Positions 12,263 to 23,697 of a stretch of DNA of 64,000 nt are shown piece after piece; the stretch's first letter is position 1, and every line of letters begins with the position of its first letter. Position numbers and translations under genes: made by a program. The notes under the pieces are model-generated. The model was not told the origin of the DNA and did not search any database. It was given only the letters and a program-made list of their open reading frames with translations. The stretch lies in the NCBI RefSeq assembly GCF_037392515.1, contig NC_090290.1, positions 18,675,753 to 18,739,752 on the forward strand, read 5' to 3'. This DNA comes from Haliotis asinina. Its lineage: Eukaryota > Mollusca > Gastropoda > Lepetellida > Haliotidae.

Positions 12263-13149
12263 AGTAATTCAGTTGAACCAACTATTTATCATTCAAGTGC
12301 GTAGTGACCCACAGGAGTGAGTCTGATTTAACAATGGTTAGACAGTAAATCTGTCATGGCCAGTCACTCTCACTCTAGAAGTAACTACAAAATAATGTAG
12401 GTCAGTCATTTCCCAGTTTGACAAAACCCATGGTGCCGAAAACCATTCATAAGCATTCTAAAGTCTGAAGAGCAAAACCATCTGATGAGCAGGCCACAGA
12501 ATTTAGGATATGCTTGTCATTTAGTATCATTCAGCAATATTCCAGAAGTATTCCCCACCCCAAACTACTGCCCAAATATAATCGACCCTGACCTCTCTGA
12601 CCTTCTTCCATCAGACATAGAATCTCTAAAATGACCTGGAAGAGTTTAAATGATCCCCCAAACCAGCCATGGTGACAATCCACCATGTCCTTTTGACCCC
12701 TGGTATCTGTTCACTGGACCACTAGTGAATTTATGACCCAACTTTTCCTAATGCAGCAGTAATAGGAATGTAACCATGGTTACCTAATCTGTTATTCAAC
12801 ATTTAAACAACAGGGTAGGACTGCTCTGTGCTTAACTAGCAATACAGTTGATACTTGATGTGGAAAGGATTAAACTTTCTCACAGGCAAGTCTTATCAGA
12901 ATGGCTGACAGTGCTTGTTCCTCTCTACTCTTCATCTTATGTAATCTACTTTATTAACAAGGGCGTTATCCATCACATAACCTTTCATCTGCTCTCTTGC
13001 AGAGACAAAAAGATCAGTAATGAAATATAGTCATGATGGGAAGAATCATGAATCATTACATACATTATGTGATCACTAATATCTTGCATAAACTATTGTG
13101 ATAACATAAGGCTATCATACAAATGGATGATATAAAAACATACTTCTAT
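12263..13149. other. No gene recognised
   Basis: Unique-looking AT-rich DNA with a (ccaccc/ctgacc)-rich patch near 12555-12720 and only short frames. Confidence 0.5.
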
Positions 13150-13370
13150 GGGGTAGTCTAGCAGTTAAAACATTCGCCTGTCACACTTAAGACCAAGGTT
13201 GGGGGTAATGTACGAGCGAGTTTACTTTTACACCACTTTTAGCAATATTCCAGCAGTATCATGGCAGGGGGCTCCAGAAATGTACTTCACACATTGTACC
13301 CAATAGAACCAGGACTTCAGCCTGACGAGTGAACACCTTACCCACTTGGCTAACCTCATCACCCTATTCT
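13150..13370. mobile_element. Two SINE-B pieces in opposite orientation
   Basis: A plus-strand head fragment (13150-13209, 'gggtagtctagcagttaaaa') abuts a minus-strand copy (13215-13370) with tail 'accacttttagcaatattcc' and a decayed head. Confidence 0.8.
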
Positions 13371-13606
13371 TGTGATGGATTCCTTTTACAATCTATCCCT
13401 TCGTGTAGAAGTAGTTATCCAATTCAATCAACTCTTATTTCCTTGCAATGGCTTCTTACAAATTATAACCGAATAATTTGGATGCACATTTGATGATGGA
13501 CATGTGGCCTACATTGTGTATGAAATAAAGAATTCATTATCCATAGAACTCCATGTCCTGATGACATCCAACTAATAAACACCCATGAAGATTCAACAAC
13601 GATTCT

Positions 13607-13965
13607 GTGTCACAGTCCCTGAACCACATTATTTTCCCTACTGCCAAGCCCTCTCTGCAATGTAGTCTGTCTCACAGTCCCTGAACCACATTATTTTCCC
13701 TACTGCCAAGCCCTCTCTGCAATGTAGTCTGTCTCACAGTCCCTGAACCACATTATTTTCCCTACTGCCAAGCCCTCTCTGCAATGTAGTCTGTCTCACA
13801 GTCCCTGAACCACATTATTTTCCCTACTGCCAAGCCCTCTCTGCAATGTAGTCTGTCTCACAGTCCCTGAACCACATTATTTTCCTTACTGGCAAGCCCT
13901 CTCTGCAATGTAGTGTCTCACAGTCCCTGAACCACATTACTTTCCCTTCTGCTCAACCTTCTCTG
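13607..13965. repeat. 62-bp tandem repeat, about 6 copies
   Basis: The unit starts 'gtctcacagtccctgaacc' and ends 'gcaatgtagtct'. The first four copies are almost identical, the fifth has a short deletion and the sixth is clearly diverged, so the array expanded recently at its left side. Confidence 0.95.
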
Positions 13966-14141
13966 CATTGGAAAAAATAGAAAAAGCAAGTCTAGATTTT
14001 AACCAGATTCTGAATCAACCTTCTCAATGAAGTTTCATTTTTTAATTTATAAACTTATTTGGTTCTGTCAAACCAATACATACAATAACTAGTGTTAGTC
14101 TGCTAAATGTATTTGAAGCACCCTGAACCACTGCCAGGTCT

Positions 14142-14410
14142 GTGAGTGAGTGAGTTTAGTTTTACGCCGCACTCAGCAATATTCCAGCTATATGCGGCAG
14201 TCTGTAAATAATCGAGTCTGGACCAGACAATCCAGTGATCAACAGCATGAGCATCGATCTGCGCAATTGGGAACCGATGACATGTGCCAACCAAGTCAGC
14301 GAGCCTGACCACCTGATCCCGTTAGTCGCCTCTTACGACAAGCTGAGTCGCCTTTTATGGCAAGCATGGGTTGCTGAAGGCCTATTCTACCCCGGGACCT
14401 TCACGGGGCC
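14142..14410 (-). mobile_element. SINE-A copy with 12-bp target-site duplication
   Basis: Well preserved, from '(gtga)n gtttagttttacgccgc' to 'tgaaggcctattctacccc' and 'cttcacggggcc'. It is flanked by the perfect repeat 'ccaggtctgtga' (14134-14145 and 14411-14422). The low divergence and intact duplication mark a young insertion. Confidence 0.95.
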
Positions 14411-14448
14411 CCAGGTCTGTGACAAGGTGAAGCTGACAACCTCTTCAA

Positions 14449-14696
14449 TCAGTGAGTGAGTTTAGTTTTATGCTGCATTTAGCAATATTCCAGCTATATG
14501 GCAGTTGTCTGTAAATAATATAAATCTGGACCAGACAATCCAGTGATCAACAACATGAGCATAGATTTGCACAATTGGGAAACAATGACATGCGTCAACC
14601 AAGTCAGCAAACCTGACCACCGGATCCAGTTAGTCACCTTTTTTATTACAAACATGAGTTCCTGAAGATACATTCTAACCCAGACCTTCACAAGTC
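14449..14696 (-). mobile_element. SINE-A copy with 14-bp target-site duplication
   Basis: Older and more diverged than its neighbour. It is flanked by 'gacaacctcttcaa' (14435-14448 and 14697-14710). The two insertions sit within 40 bp of each other in the same orientation but have different duplications, so they are independent events. Confidence 0.95.
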
Positions 14697-14754
14697 GACA
14701 ACCTCTTCAAAGAAATCATAACAAAGACTCTCTAGGTCATTCTTGATTTCACCA

Positions 14755-15202
14755 TTCTCTTCCCACATTGGTTTCTTGTCATATCTTCCTACATCACCTC
14801 TGTTCTAATACGACCCTTTCATGGTGCGAGTGTTCAAGACTCGTGATTGGAGGAAATCAGATTTAGTAGTGCAATCAGCGACCTTGTTTCAAAAGTGATA
14901 GTTCGAAAGATCTCAGTAATTTCCGGATGCATTGTGAAAACTAAAACCTCTTCCCGAGCACGATACTCAAATGTTTCTTCTAGACAGAACTCAGTCATGT
15001 CATTTTTGTTTCTCCACATAGATTCAACTTGACAAATGCAAGCAAAGTCGATGTAACATGTGTTCTGATTGGACAGAAAAGAGGGAGATAAATCTGCTGC
15101 CGTTTATTGCCGCTAGGGGATCTTATGAGAACTGCGAAATATGGTCGTATTAGAACAGAGGTTTGTAGGAAGATATGACAAGTAACCTCTGTGGGAAGAG
15201 AA
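14755..15202. mobile_element. MITE with about 60-bp terminal inverted repeats
   Basis: The left arm 14755-14815 ('ttctcttcccaca' ... 'tctgttctaatacgacc') is the reverse complement of the right arm 15143-15202 with few differences. The interior of about 330 bp has short frames only. The second-oldest SINE duplication ends just outside its left arm. Confidence 0.9.
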
Positions 15203-15317
15203 TTTGAATTCACCTGATCCGGAGATTTCGGGTTTAGATTTAAGAGCATGAAACCAAAGACTAATAGTAAATAAGATTAACTCCACATGAGCAGTCATGC
15301 AGCTGTTCACTCGCCCA

Positions 15318-15562
15318 GTTTGGTTGGTTGGTTATGTAACACCACACTCAGCAATATTTGAGATACATGGTGACAATCTGTAAACAAGGGAATCTTAACA
15401 ACACAAACCAGTGATCAATAGCACAAGATTTGGTCTACACAAATGGGATACAATGACATGTCTCAAGCAAATCAACAAGTCTGACCATCAACCCCTGTTA
15501 ATTACATTTAACAAGAATACATTACTGAAAATAAATTCTAACCCAGATCCTTACATGTTCAG
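15318..15562 (-). mobile_element. SINE-A copy, old
   Basis: Recognisable by 'caccacactcagcaatattt', 'accagtgatcaatagcacaa' and 'gaaaataaattctaacccag'; strongly diverged. The tail microsatellite is replaced by 'ttggttggtt'. Confidence 0.8.
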
Positions 15563-16028
15563 TCACACAGAAAGACATTAGTAATTCCCTGTAAATATAA
15601 CAAATCCTTCTCATTATTTCAAACTGATCTAGCCCTATCTGACTGGCAATCCCCTGTCACCTGCTGATCTTGTCTTCTATCTTGAACTATGGTTATTCAT
15701 GACAATTATTGATACAAGGATACAAGTCCTCCAACACATTTACCGTCATTGGCAAGAACTTAAAAATTGTTTCATTGCCACTATCTACTACAACTACTGG
15801 TTTGGATATTTGCACTATAAGCAATCGGTAACTTAAGTTGAATAGGTGACATTTGTTCAGTGCCAGTGAACAATGGCCGACATGCAGAGAGGTTGTTCAG
15901 AGGGTAAGCCATTGACTTGTATTGACTTTCTTATCGCAAATTATTGCAATATTGATTCATACATTGCAATAAGTACAATCATTTATCGCATGTTTTCTTT
16001 CATGTGTTATTTATTATAAAAAAATAAC
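15563..16028. other. No gene recognised
   Basis: Unique AT-rich DNA. Confidence 0.5.
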
Positions 16029-16107
16029 TTGAGTGAGTGGGTTTTATGCCACTTTTAAGAACATTCCAGTAACATCATGGCAGGGGGACACCAGAAATGG
16101 GCTTAAA
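16029..16107 (-). mobile_element. SINE-B tail fragment
   Basis: 'tgagtgagtgggttttatgc' to 'gggggacaccagaaatgggc'; the tRNA-like head is missing. Confidence 0.8.
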
Positions 16108-17813
16108 AAATTATACACAAGCTCAAATGACATGTAGATTTTTGTAAGTCTAAAATGGGCACATAACTAAGACATTTCTGCGCATATCTGGACAACTTCA
16201 AACCTGTCCTCCATTTATTTACATACTGTATAACTTCATTTGATGTATTATTAATTAAAGCATGCCAGATATAAATATTTGTGTGTTTCTTCTTCAATTT
16301 ATCTATGTACTCTGCAATACTTTTGCATCAATATATCGATTACTAATGCAATGTGTCGTCTGACTAGTAGCATTTGAGGTTGATAATCCAGAACAAGCTG
16401 GCAGCGCTCAATATTGCTCCAAACAGGAATGATTAAATGACCGAAAATGTAAATATTTAAATATCTTGTCTAATTCAAACAGGATTATCAAGCACCTTAG
16501 AAACAGTGTCACTGGGTTTACACTTGTGCAGAACCGAAAATGAATTTTAAGCCCACGTGGCTAAATGGTATTAAAGATAATAAGATCACCATATCAGTAG
16601 AAACACAAAATCAAACCCATTTTTATATGATGACAAACCAGCTTAAACCAGACTACCCTAAGCATGCTTTAAACAGGATTTAACCACCCCCACCATTGTT
16701 TAAAATACTTCATGAGAAAGGCTACTTCCCCCAAAAAAATTTATGCAATAAAATCCCGCAGAAAATCTAATTTCAAACCAAGTATTCATAATATTTAATA
16801 TTTTATCATGTGCTATGAGACAAAGAGATAACAGCAAGACAACTCTTGCTCTTGCGTAAATGGCATGACTAAACATTGGCCAATCAGCTGCAGATACTTG
16901 CATCAACTGCTAAAGTTAATGACCGTTTTGAATACCAAACAAACCTAGCACAGCTTGTCTGAACCAGCTGAGATTGATTCATCATTAGTGACTCAAGGAT
17001 TTACAAACTGCCCCCTAAAATAGAGTGTGTCATCATGACTGCCTTACAAAGTGTAAATCCCTGAGTATATACGATATGAATACTGATAAATATCACACAT
17101 CACAGCCACACCTGCATACTGGCTCGTGATGACCACATACAGCATAACTGGCAATATGTTCACTAGCAGCAAGCTGTTGCTTGTTAACTGTACAATGCGT
17201 GTACTCTACACAGTCACAGTTGCATATAATAGATGACAAGATTGATTTTGTGAGATGTTAGCTGAGATGGCGGTATTTATTCCGTCATACTTGTCACAGT
17301 GTTGGCATAAAGCCCATGAATACAAGACCACCCATCAAAATCACAAGTGTCCGATACATTCATCAAAATTAATTTCAGGTGTTGGGGATACCTAGGACAA
17401 ACATTTAGGTTTATTCTTTTTTTTTTTTGAAAAAATTAAAAGAATTCTGGTCATTCCTGCAGCTGCTTTTATGGACAGTGGTAGGTTGGCATCAGTTAAC
17501 CCTAACCCTGATTTAGGTCACAGCTAATTCACTTTCATAATATTCTAATTCCATAATTAATAAAAGGACATGATTTGAATAACTAATTGGATGGAATTTT
17601 CAAAAGGCCAGTGAAAAAAAGTTTTTTGGTCTCAGGATTTAAGACATTTCTTACATATGTATAATCGGAAATGCATTTCTTGCAGGACAAAATGCTGACC
17701 AAATATGCTAACCTAGATCTCTTAACTCATTGCTTCATTGTAAAATGTCTTTAAATTAAGTTTGCCCAAGTGGCTCTGCTAAAGGATCTACTTCTCCTTT
17801 TTCGTCTCTTCAA
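16108..17813. other. No gene recognised
   Basis: AT-rich DNA without clear repeats apart from a short poly-T tract at 17416-17429. Confidence 0.5.
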
Positions 17814-17816
17814 TTA

Positions 17817-18122
17817 GGCTAAATAAAAATGTTTCTCTGGCATTGGGATGTCACTTTTATTTGTGCAAACAAAGAAAAAATTTGACTTGGCCGCATCCCA
17901 ATTACCCATTTGTCCACTATAAGAATGACTGAATCTACAACTCATTAACACATACTAAACTTGCCAAGCTGTATTTCTGAAAGAAGAATATAATAAAAAT
18001 GTCTTCCTCCCTCATCACTTCCTTTCTATCTAAAATTAAAAAAAACCCAAAAAACCCCATCCTACCACCCTCGTCACTTTTGAAAAAAAATGTGCACGAG
18101 AAACATTTGTTTTTATGTAGCC
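17817..18122. mobile_element. MITE-2, PIF/Harbinger-like, 306 bp
   Basis: Terminal inverted repeats: left 'ggctaaataaaaatgtttct', right 'agaaacatttgtttttatgt' then 'agcc'. It is flanked by TTA (17814-17816 and 18123-18125), the 3-bp duplication typical of PIF/Harbinger. A related copy lies at 43749-44083 and shares 'acttttatttgtgc', 'catttgtccactata' and 'ccctcgtcacttt'. Confidence 0.85.
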
Positions 18123-18125
18123 TTA

Positions 18126-18869
18126 CATAAATGTATACATAAATTTATTTTATGAATTACATTAATCCAGCCAGTCAAAGTAGATTAATCAGACTGCAGT
18201 GTTCAAGTGGAGCTGGACAAGGCGGAACCAATTTTGCATTACACAGACACTAGATCACAGATCATGGCTGGTGTTAATGTGGCTTTAACCATATTTACGG
18301 TTAATTGTGGTTTTCATTCTCAGTACAGTGATCCTGCAATAATTGCTCTTACTAAGGATAATATTTGTTATCACAATATCTTAAATCATGTTGTTTACAC
18401 CTTAAGCTTGATGAACCTTGCCAACCCTAGTCAATGCAAGACTAATCAGTAGCTGACCGATTGATCCCTGAAATATTAATACCCACACCCTTCAACACTT
18501 CGTATTGAAAGCAACTGTTACCATAGTAACTGATTCAGTCTTTCCATAACTGTTGCAAACTATCTGTTAGTTACTGAAATTAGAAAAAGTGCTACAGTAA
18601 GTATCTTGACTGTTACATAGAGTAAAAACATTTCAAATGAAATAGTCATTGATGTTTGCTATTCACAATAGAATGCTTGGCACAAAGCTCTCTAGTGCTT
18701 CCTTCCAGCCCATTTGCAACTTGCTAAACATGTATTGATAGTTTACATTTGAATCAAGAGAGTTAAAATCACATCCGCAATCTTTCTGTCATATCATGAG
18801 TACAACTTAGAAATTTAAGATAAACATGGTTAAATTATTTTTTAAAAAGTTGCCAAAGGGCAGTAAAAC
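18126..18869. other. No gene recognised
   Basis: The plus-strand open frame 18207-18452 has no recognisable domain and no splice context. Confidence 0.5.
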
Positions 18870-19075
18870 TAGAATATTACAGAAAAGAAATTAAAACTAG
18901 TAATAGTATCTATCTCTAAAACTTTATTTCTATTTTAACAAAATATATAAACAGATTATAAACTGCCAGCATCTGAATGTAGATCACCCTTCTAGAGACC
19001 GTGAGAACTTCTGTAATTTTGGTACCTGCATGGACCCTAGCTGAATTTACAAATGAACGCAGATGCTAGCAACAG
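18870..19075 (-). mobile_element. SINE-C body fragment
   Basis: Shares 'ctgaatgtagatcaccctt' and 'tagagaccgtgag' with the 12018-12262 element, in the same orientation. Confidence 0.5.
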
Positions 19076-19209
19076 GGGACAAAACTAGCCATATACTAAA
19101 ATGCTGCAAATAAAAAGTATGGCTGGTCTAAATTTTCTTTGAATGTTTTGAATTGGAAGAAAATGCATCAGAAATATAAGACAATAATATGTTTTGTTTT
19201 ATTGGATGC

Positions 19210-19280
19210 AGATCAGAGCTTTATGACATGAATTTCTGACAGCACAAACTTTAACCACTAGGCTACCCCACTGTTCTGAC
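19210..19280 (-). mobile_element. SINE-B head fragment
   Basis: 'ctttaaccactaggctaccc' is the reversed A-box end of the tRNA-like head. Confidence 0.7.
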
Positions 19281-20079
19281 AGTTAACAATCCGTGCAAAG
19301 ACTGCTGTTAAACAATGACATCAACTAGTAGAGGTATGTAGACATACTGGTAAATTCCTGGCTTGGAAAAGGTAAACTTGATGTTCAAAACTAAAATACT
19401 GTTTTTGTAATTGAAGTCAGTCATAATTAATGATTCAGAAGGATAATACTTGAATCCTTATCTCACAAATACTCTACTCAAAACAAATTAGACAACACTC
19501 AAGGCCATTGCTATGACATGTTAACTACTGTCACAAGCTAAAAATGGGTGTTCTTCATGCATAACATATTCAAATCCTCTTGAGATGTATATATCACACA
19601 TGTCAAAGTATGGACTAAGTGTCTACAGCATGTGTAATGCGAGATGTCAAATCGTGAATTGCGATTCCTATTTTAGGAATAATCCCCATATGGAGGTCAC
19701 ATGTTTCATAATCACCCCACGTTCATAGCTCCTTGAACATGAAAAACACTAATAATATCTACAAGTGCTAGGTCAAGCGGCCTTATCTGTTTGCTGACCC
19801 TATCTGGAAGCCATGACAAGGCCCAAAATAGGTAGCACATCCACGACTCTTGTCTCTACTGTCAATCTCCTTGTTAGTATCAACAGCACCTGCTCACAGC
19901 GGTTCTTTATATACCAGCTACCTGTTGCATCTATGTATTAGTCACCAGTAAATGTTAGTAAGTAAAAACAGTCTAGTACACAGCTACAATTAGGCTGCTA
20001 ATATATTACACAGCAATGTTTCAGGGTTGTACATGATGTGCAAATGTGTGTCCAGTACTCACAAATGTTGAATGAGCCA
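19281..20079. other. No gene recognised
   Basis: Unique DNA with short frames only. Confidence 0.5.
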
Positions 20080-20121
20080 GTTTAGTTTATGCTGCTTTTA
20101 CTGTCTGCAATATTCAGAGTA

Positions 20122-20262
20122 CCTTTAGAATACAGCACCACAACTTCTAATGAGGATGTTAGGGTTAAGTTACCCTCACCTTACCCTAACCACCTACAAT
20201 TACGTAACTGTAATTGAGCATTATGATGTGTTTTTAAAGTTTGTGGTGTTGTATTCTAAAGG
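20122..20262. mobile_element. Small MITE (141 bp) with 22-bp inverted ends
   Basis: 'cctttagaatacagcaccac' at 20122 is repeated in reverse complement at 20241-20262 with one change. On both sides there are short stretches resembling SINE-B tail and body ('gtttagtttatgctgctttt' left, 'caatatctcactatgg' right), so it may sit inside an old SINE-B. Confidence 0.75.
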
Positions 20263-21075
20263 AAGGCCCACCATTCTAGCAATATCTCACTATGGAACCC
20301 CAATAATAGCACAAATGTAGAAAGTGGATGCAGAATAAAATTCACTGTGTCCATATTATCCGTTGTACAAGCATCACATCTACAACATAGATAACTGTTT
20401 GGGGTTTATTTTCTTTCAGAGCAGTTAAGAGTGTCATATCATCCACTAGTTCATGTCATCAATGATATATTCCAGGCTATAAAAAAATTATCCAAACATA
20501 CAGATCTCCACACTGTTACTTCACATTAGCTGCATACTGAATGTAACTTGTAAGGACCCTTAAAACTAATAATTAGGTGTCCCCAAGACCCCATGTTTGG
20601 GAGCTGAGGTAAAACACTACCTTAGCTGAAATATTACAGCCATAACCCCTTCACCGATTCTGGACGCTTACGAATCAGTTGTTTCTCTTAGACTATCAAC
20701 TTCAACAATACACTGCAATGCAGCAACAACTCTAAAACATGTCAGAAACGTACAAAAGACAGCTTAATATCAACACAAGCCATTACCAAAGTATTTACTG
20801 TGTCATGTACCCGCTGAACGGCGAGTAAACACTGTCGTTCGAAAACAATCATGAACGAAGTGTACATCGAAAAGGTACACTTGACACATGTATTCAGAAA
20901 CACTCCAGCCTCGTAATTCAGTGTGGGCCTGTATCGTACATACAGCAATGCTGCTTATTAATACAGGACAAGTGATTCTGTTTCAGAGGCACACTGAAAC
21001 ATATTTATCACGAACTAGTTTTCATCATAAAACTAGTGCATATGATATGATGTCCATATGATGGCATATCCTCAC
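20263..21075. other. No gene recognised
   Basis: Would be intron 1 of the minus-strand candidate gene below. No second exon was identified. Confidence 0.4.
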
Positions 21076-21144
21076 CTCTTCGATTCCTTGCAGGACCAGA
21101 AACGCCACCAAGGGCAATACTTTGCAGATATCCTCAAGTGTCAT
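21076..21144 (-). CDS. Candidate first coding exon of an unknown minus-strand gene
   Basis: On the minus strand an ATG at 21144 opens a 23-codon stretch reading MTLEDICKVLPLV then AFLVLQGIEE, which ends exactly at a donor GTGAGG (21070-21075) in phase 0. The ATG has a purine at -3. About 130 bp upstream lies CCGGAAGT (plus strand 21272-21279), an ETS-family motif common in housekeeping promoters, within DNA richer in CpG than its surroundings. The hydrophobic run from ICK to LVL suggests a signal anchor or membrane segment. I do not recognise the protein and found no convincing second exon in the lower coordinates. It could instead be fortuitous. Confidence 0.35.
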
Positions 21145-23167
21145 AACTTCTTCTACATTCGACTTCTTCTACTATTTTAACGTTACTGTCACATCGAACT
21201 CAGTCATACAGATAATGGAGTTGGTGGCTATCCCTTCTCTTCACCTTGACAGAGAGCTGACCCCGTCAAACCCGGAAGTGAACCGTAACATGTTAGAGTG
21301 CTTTCCCTTTGAACACAGAGGCCCTGAGTGGGTTCTTTAGGTTACACCTTCAAGTAAGGGTATCTGCGTGTGAAAAGCTGAAATTTGTCTTTGATGGCAA
21401 TTTAGTAACGAAATAAGAAATTTTCAGTTGATAAAGGGTTGACTAATACAAACCAAAATGTTGCGCTCCTATCCAAAATACAAAGGTTGGTATGAGCTCA
21501 AATAGAATTGAGACTAAATGAAATACATGTTGAATATTTACATTTTTGTTGAAACAAAAGGTGTCCAGTGTTGAAAACTGCGCAGTGAGGAGAAATACAT
21601 GCGAGTAGTATCTGTCACCTCTCCAAAAATGAGCCGCAGGCATGGCAGATAAAATATATGAACAGTTTATCGGTACAAAAAGTAACTTTTAAGGGTTATG
21701 TGTAGTACTGCAATTTACATTGTAATAAATACATGTTATCATATAAAGCTATTGTCCTTTATTGACATATTAAACTATATGTCCATTGGTTTTATAAAGA
21801 ATTATCTTACAATAGTCCCAGAATTACGAAATCAGTTGCCGTATAATTTTCAAACACTCTTGCAGACGAAATTAATAATTAGCTGGTTCAGTGCACTTGA
21901 TTTATGATTTATTCAATTCCACAATGTATTGTGACGTAACGGTATGTGTATCTCCTGGTTGTATATCCTATTTTCACTTTAGCGCAAACCGTAGACACTC
22001 TTCTAAAGATGACAAATGCAGTTAATTTGAAGTGTGATTTACTGGTAATAAAATAATTCACCTCTCAGACAATCAACGATTGAACAAACAGTTGATTTGA
22101 AGCATTCATTGACAAATCCGCTCATTCATCGCCTCGGTATTCGGTCATCCGTGACCAACTTGTGTTATTCCGGGACAAGTCGATTATCGAGGTTCCGGAA
22201 GAGATGCACCGAGTGATTGACATCGGAAGCGATCAGCTCAGGCGTGACTGCATGACGTTACGTGCGCGTGTTTTCCTGCAGATGGTATCACTCATTTGTC
22301 ACACACTTAACAAAGGACATGGACAAGAGCACCGCTAAACTCGAGGCCTCGACTTTAAATTTTGGGTTGTAATATAACCACTTCTAGAAAAGATGTACTG
22401 CAATTGAAGGATATATAATAAATGGCCCCTTTTCTTGAAAACTGTTTTAACGTATTGAAATATACAGTTAGTTATTTTCAGTTATTTGAAACATAACCAA
22501 CTGATCAGTTCTTTATGCTAGTATATTTTGAAATCTTTAAATATTTAATAGTTCATAATAATGTACTAATTATGTTTGGGTTGAGTACACGTATCTACGA
22601 AAAAACCTTTGTAGACCTGAAATGGCTCTTGGTGCGAGTTAGCTACCATAAGAAATCTGTAGCTGTTTTCCCAGGTAATGTTACAAAATAAAACACAAAA
22701 GGAAGAAAATGGACTGAGTATAATTGAGACATATACTGGTGAAAATAATTTAGGGATATTGGTATTTTTACGATTGATATTTCATCAGATTGTCAATGAA
22801 TAAACAGATCATTATTCATAATTTCAAAATTTACATATATCCCTAACTATTTTTGTCAAGTATATTGAACGCCGACAAATATATTACATTTGGGCTTTGC
22901 CATGTAAAGATCAAACTTACTATGGAGCAGTACCTGCCTATTTAGCTTGACTTTATGTGTGAAAATGTAGTATCTTTTTGTTTTGAAAACAGAAAATATT
23001 TCAACTGGTCGATTTCTGGGGAAAACAACAACAACACCAACTATTTCACTCAGGAACCATATAATAGTCTCTGTTTCAGTCTAGCAGTCTGGATATTGAT
23101 TATATTTATCAAAGCCAAAAGAAGCGAATGGCAGCTATGTATAATAGCTTAGAATAAGAAGAGTTGC
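21145..23167. other. Possible promoter DNA, then unique DNA
   Basis: 21145-21350 would be the 5' UTR and promoter of the minus-strand candidate. At 22144-22195 there is a fragment of the 'tgtgttattccgggacaag' palindromic repeat seen more fully at 63244-63432. The rest is AT-rich without recognisable genes. Confidence 0.4.
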
Positions 23168-23218
23168 AGTCTAACAGTGGAGTGTAACGAACAATACTGA
23201 GACTAGGCTTACTTAGAC
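23168..23218. mobile_element. Remnant of the Mutator-like MITE
   Basis: Starts 'cagtctaacagtggagtgta' and ends 'gactaggcttacttagac': two MITE ends fused, with almost all of the interior missing. Confidence 0.7.
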
Positions 23219-23633
23219 CGGATAAATTGCAATCTAGCTCGAAAACTAAATTAACATATAAACTCGCTGAAATGTTAATCATAAACAAAATATCAGATCA
23301 ACTGAGCTTTTTTCAGAATTTATGTCCTTAGTATAAAATAGTTATTTAGCAAACTGTGGAGGTTTAATTCCACAGTGAATATTCTAGGTGTTCTGAATAA
23401 TGCTCTACTTTTCTGATAATACAGTGTTTCGCGTTTTAGGGCCCCGACAGAATATGCAACTCAACTCTCCCGGTAATTTTACGGGGCTCGTTCCCTATTT
23501 AACAAAAGATGAAGTAGTTTGCATCATCAAGGAAGTAAGAACAGGCCTGAGAGAACTTGTTCCCGGCGCACCCTGTCCGTGCCTCGGGGCAGATAAACAC
23601 GGCGCTCGTACCCTGCACCCTTGAATTAAGGAG

Positions 23634-23640
23634 TATATAA
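23634..23640 (+). promoter_or_regulatory. TATA box of gene 1
   Basis: TATATAA, 57 bp before the ATG of gene 1. The upstream DNA (23440-23630) is GC-richer but lacks the TAATTA/TGACGTCA module of genes 2, 4, 5 and 6, so gene 1 is probably controlled differently. Confidence 0.75.
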
Positions 23641-23697
23641 GCTCCAAGAGTCGACATCTATCCACACTGCCTCTGTCCGTCTCAGTCTTTCAGTAAA

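Noticed and set aside
13607-13965. CRISPR-like array
   Set aside because: The 62-bp units follow each other without spacers and the genome is eukaryotic; an ordinary minisatellite.
17500-17520. Telomere-like 'taaccctaaccctga'
   Set aside because: Only two units; chance.
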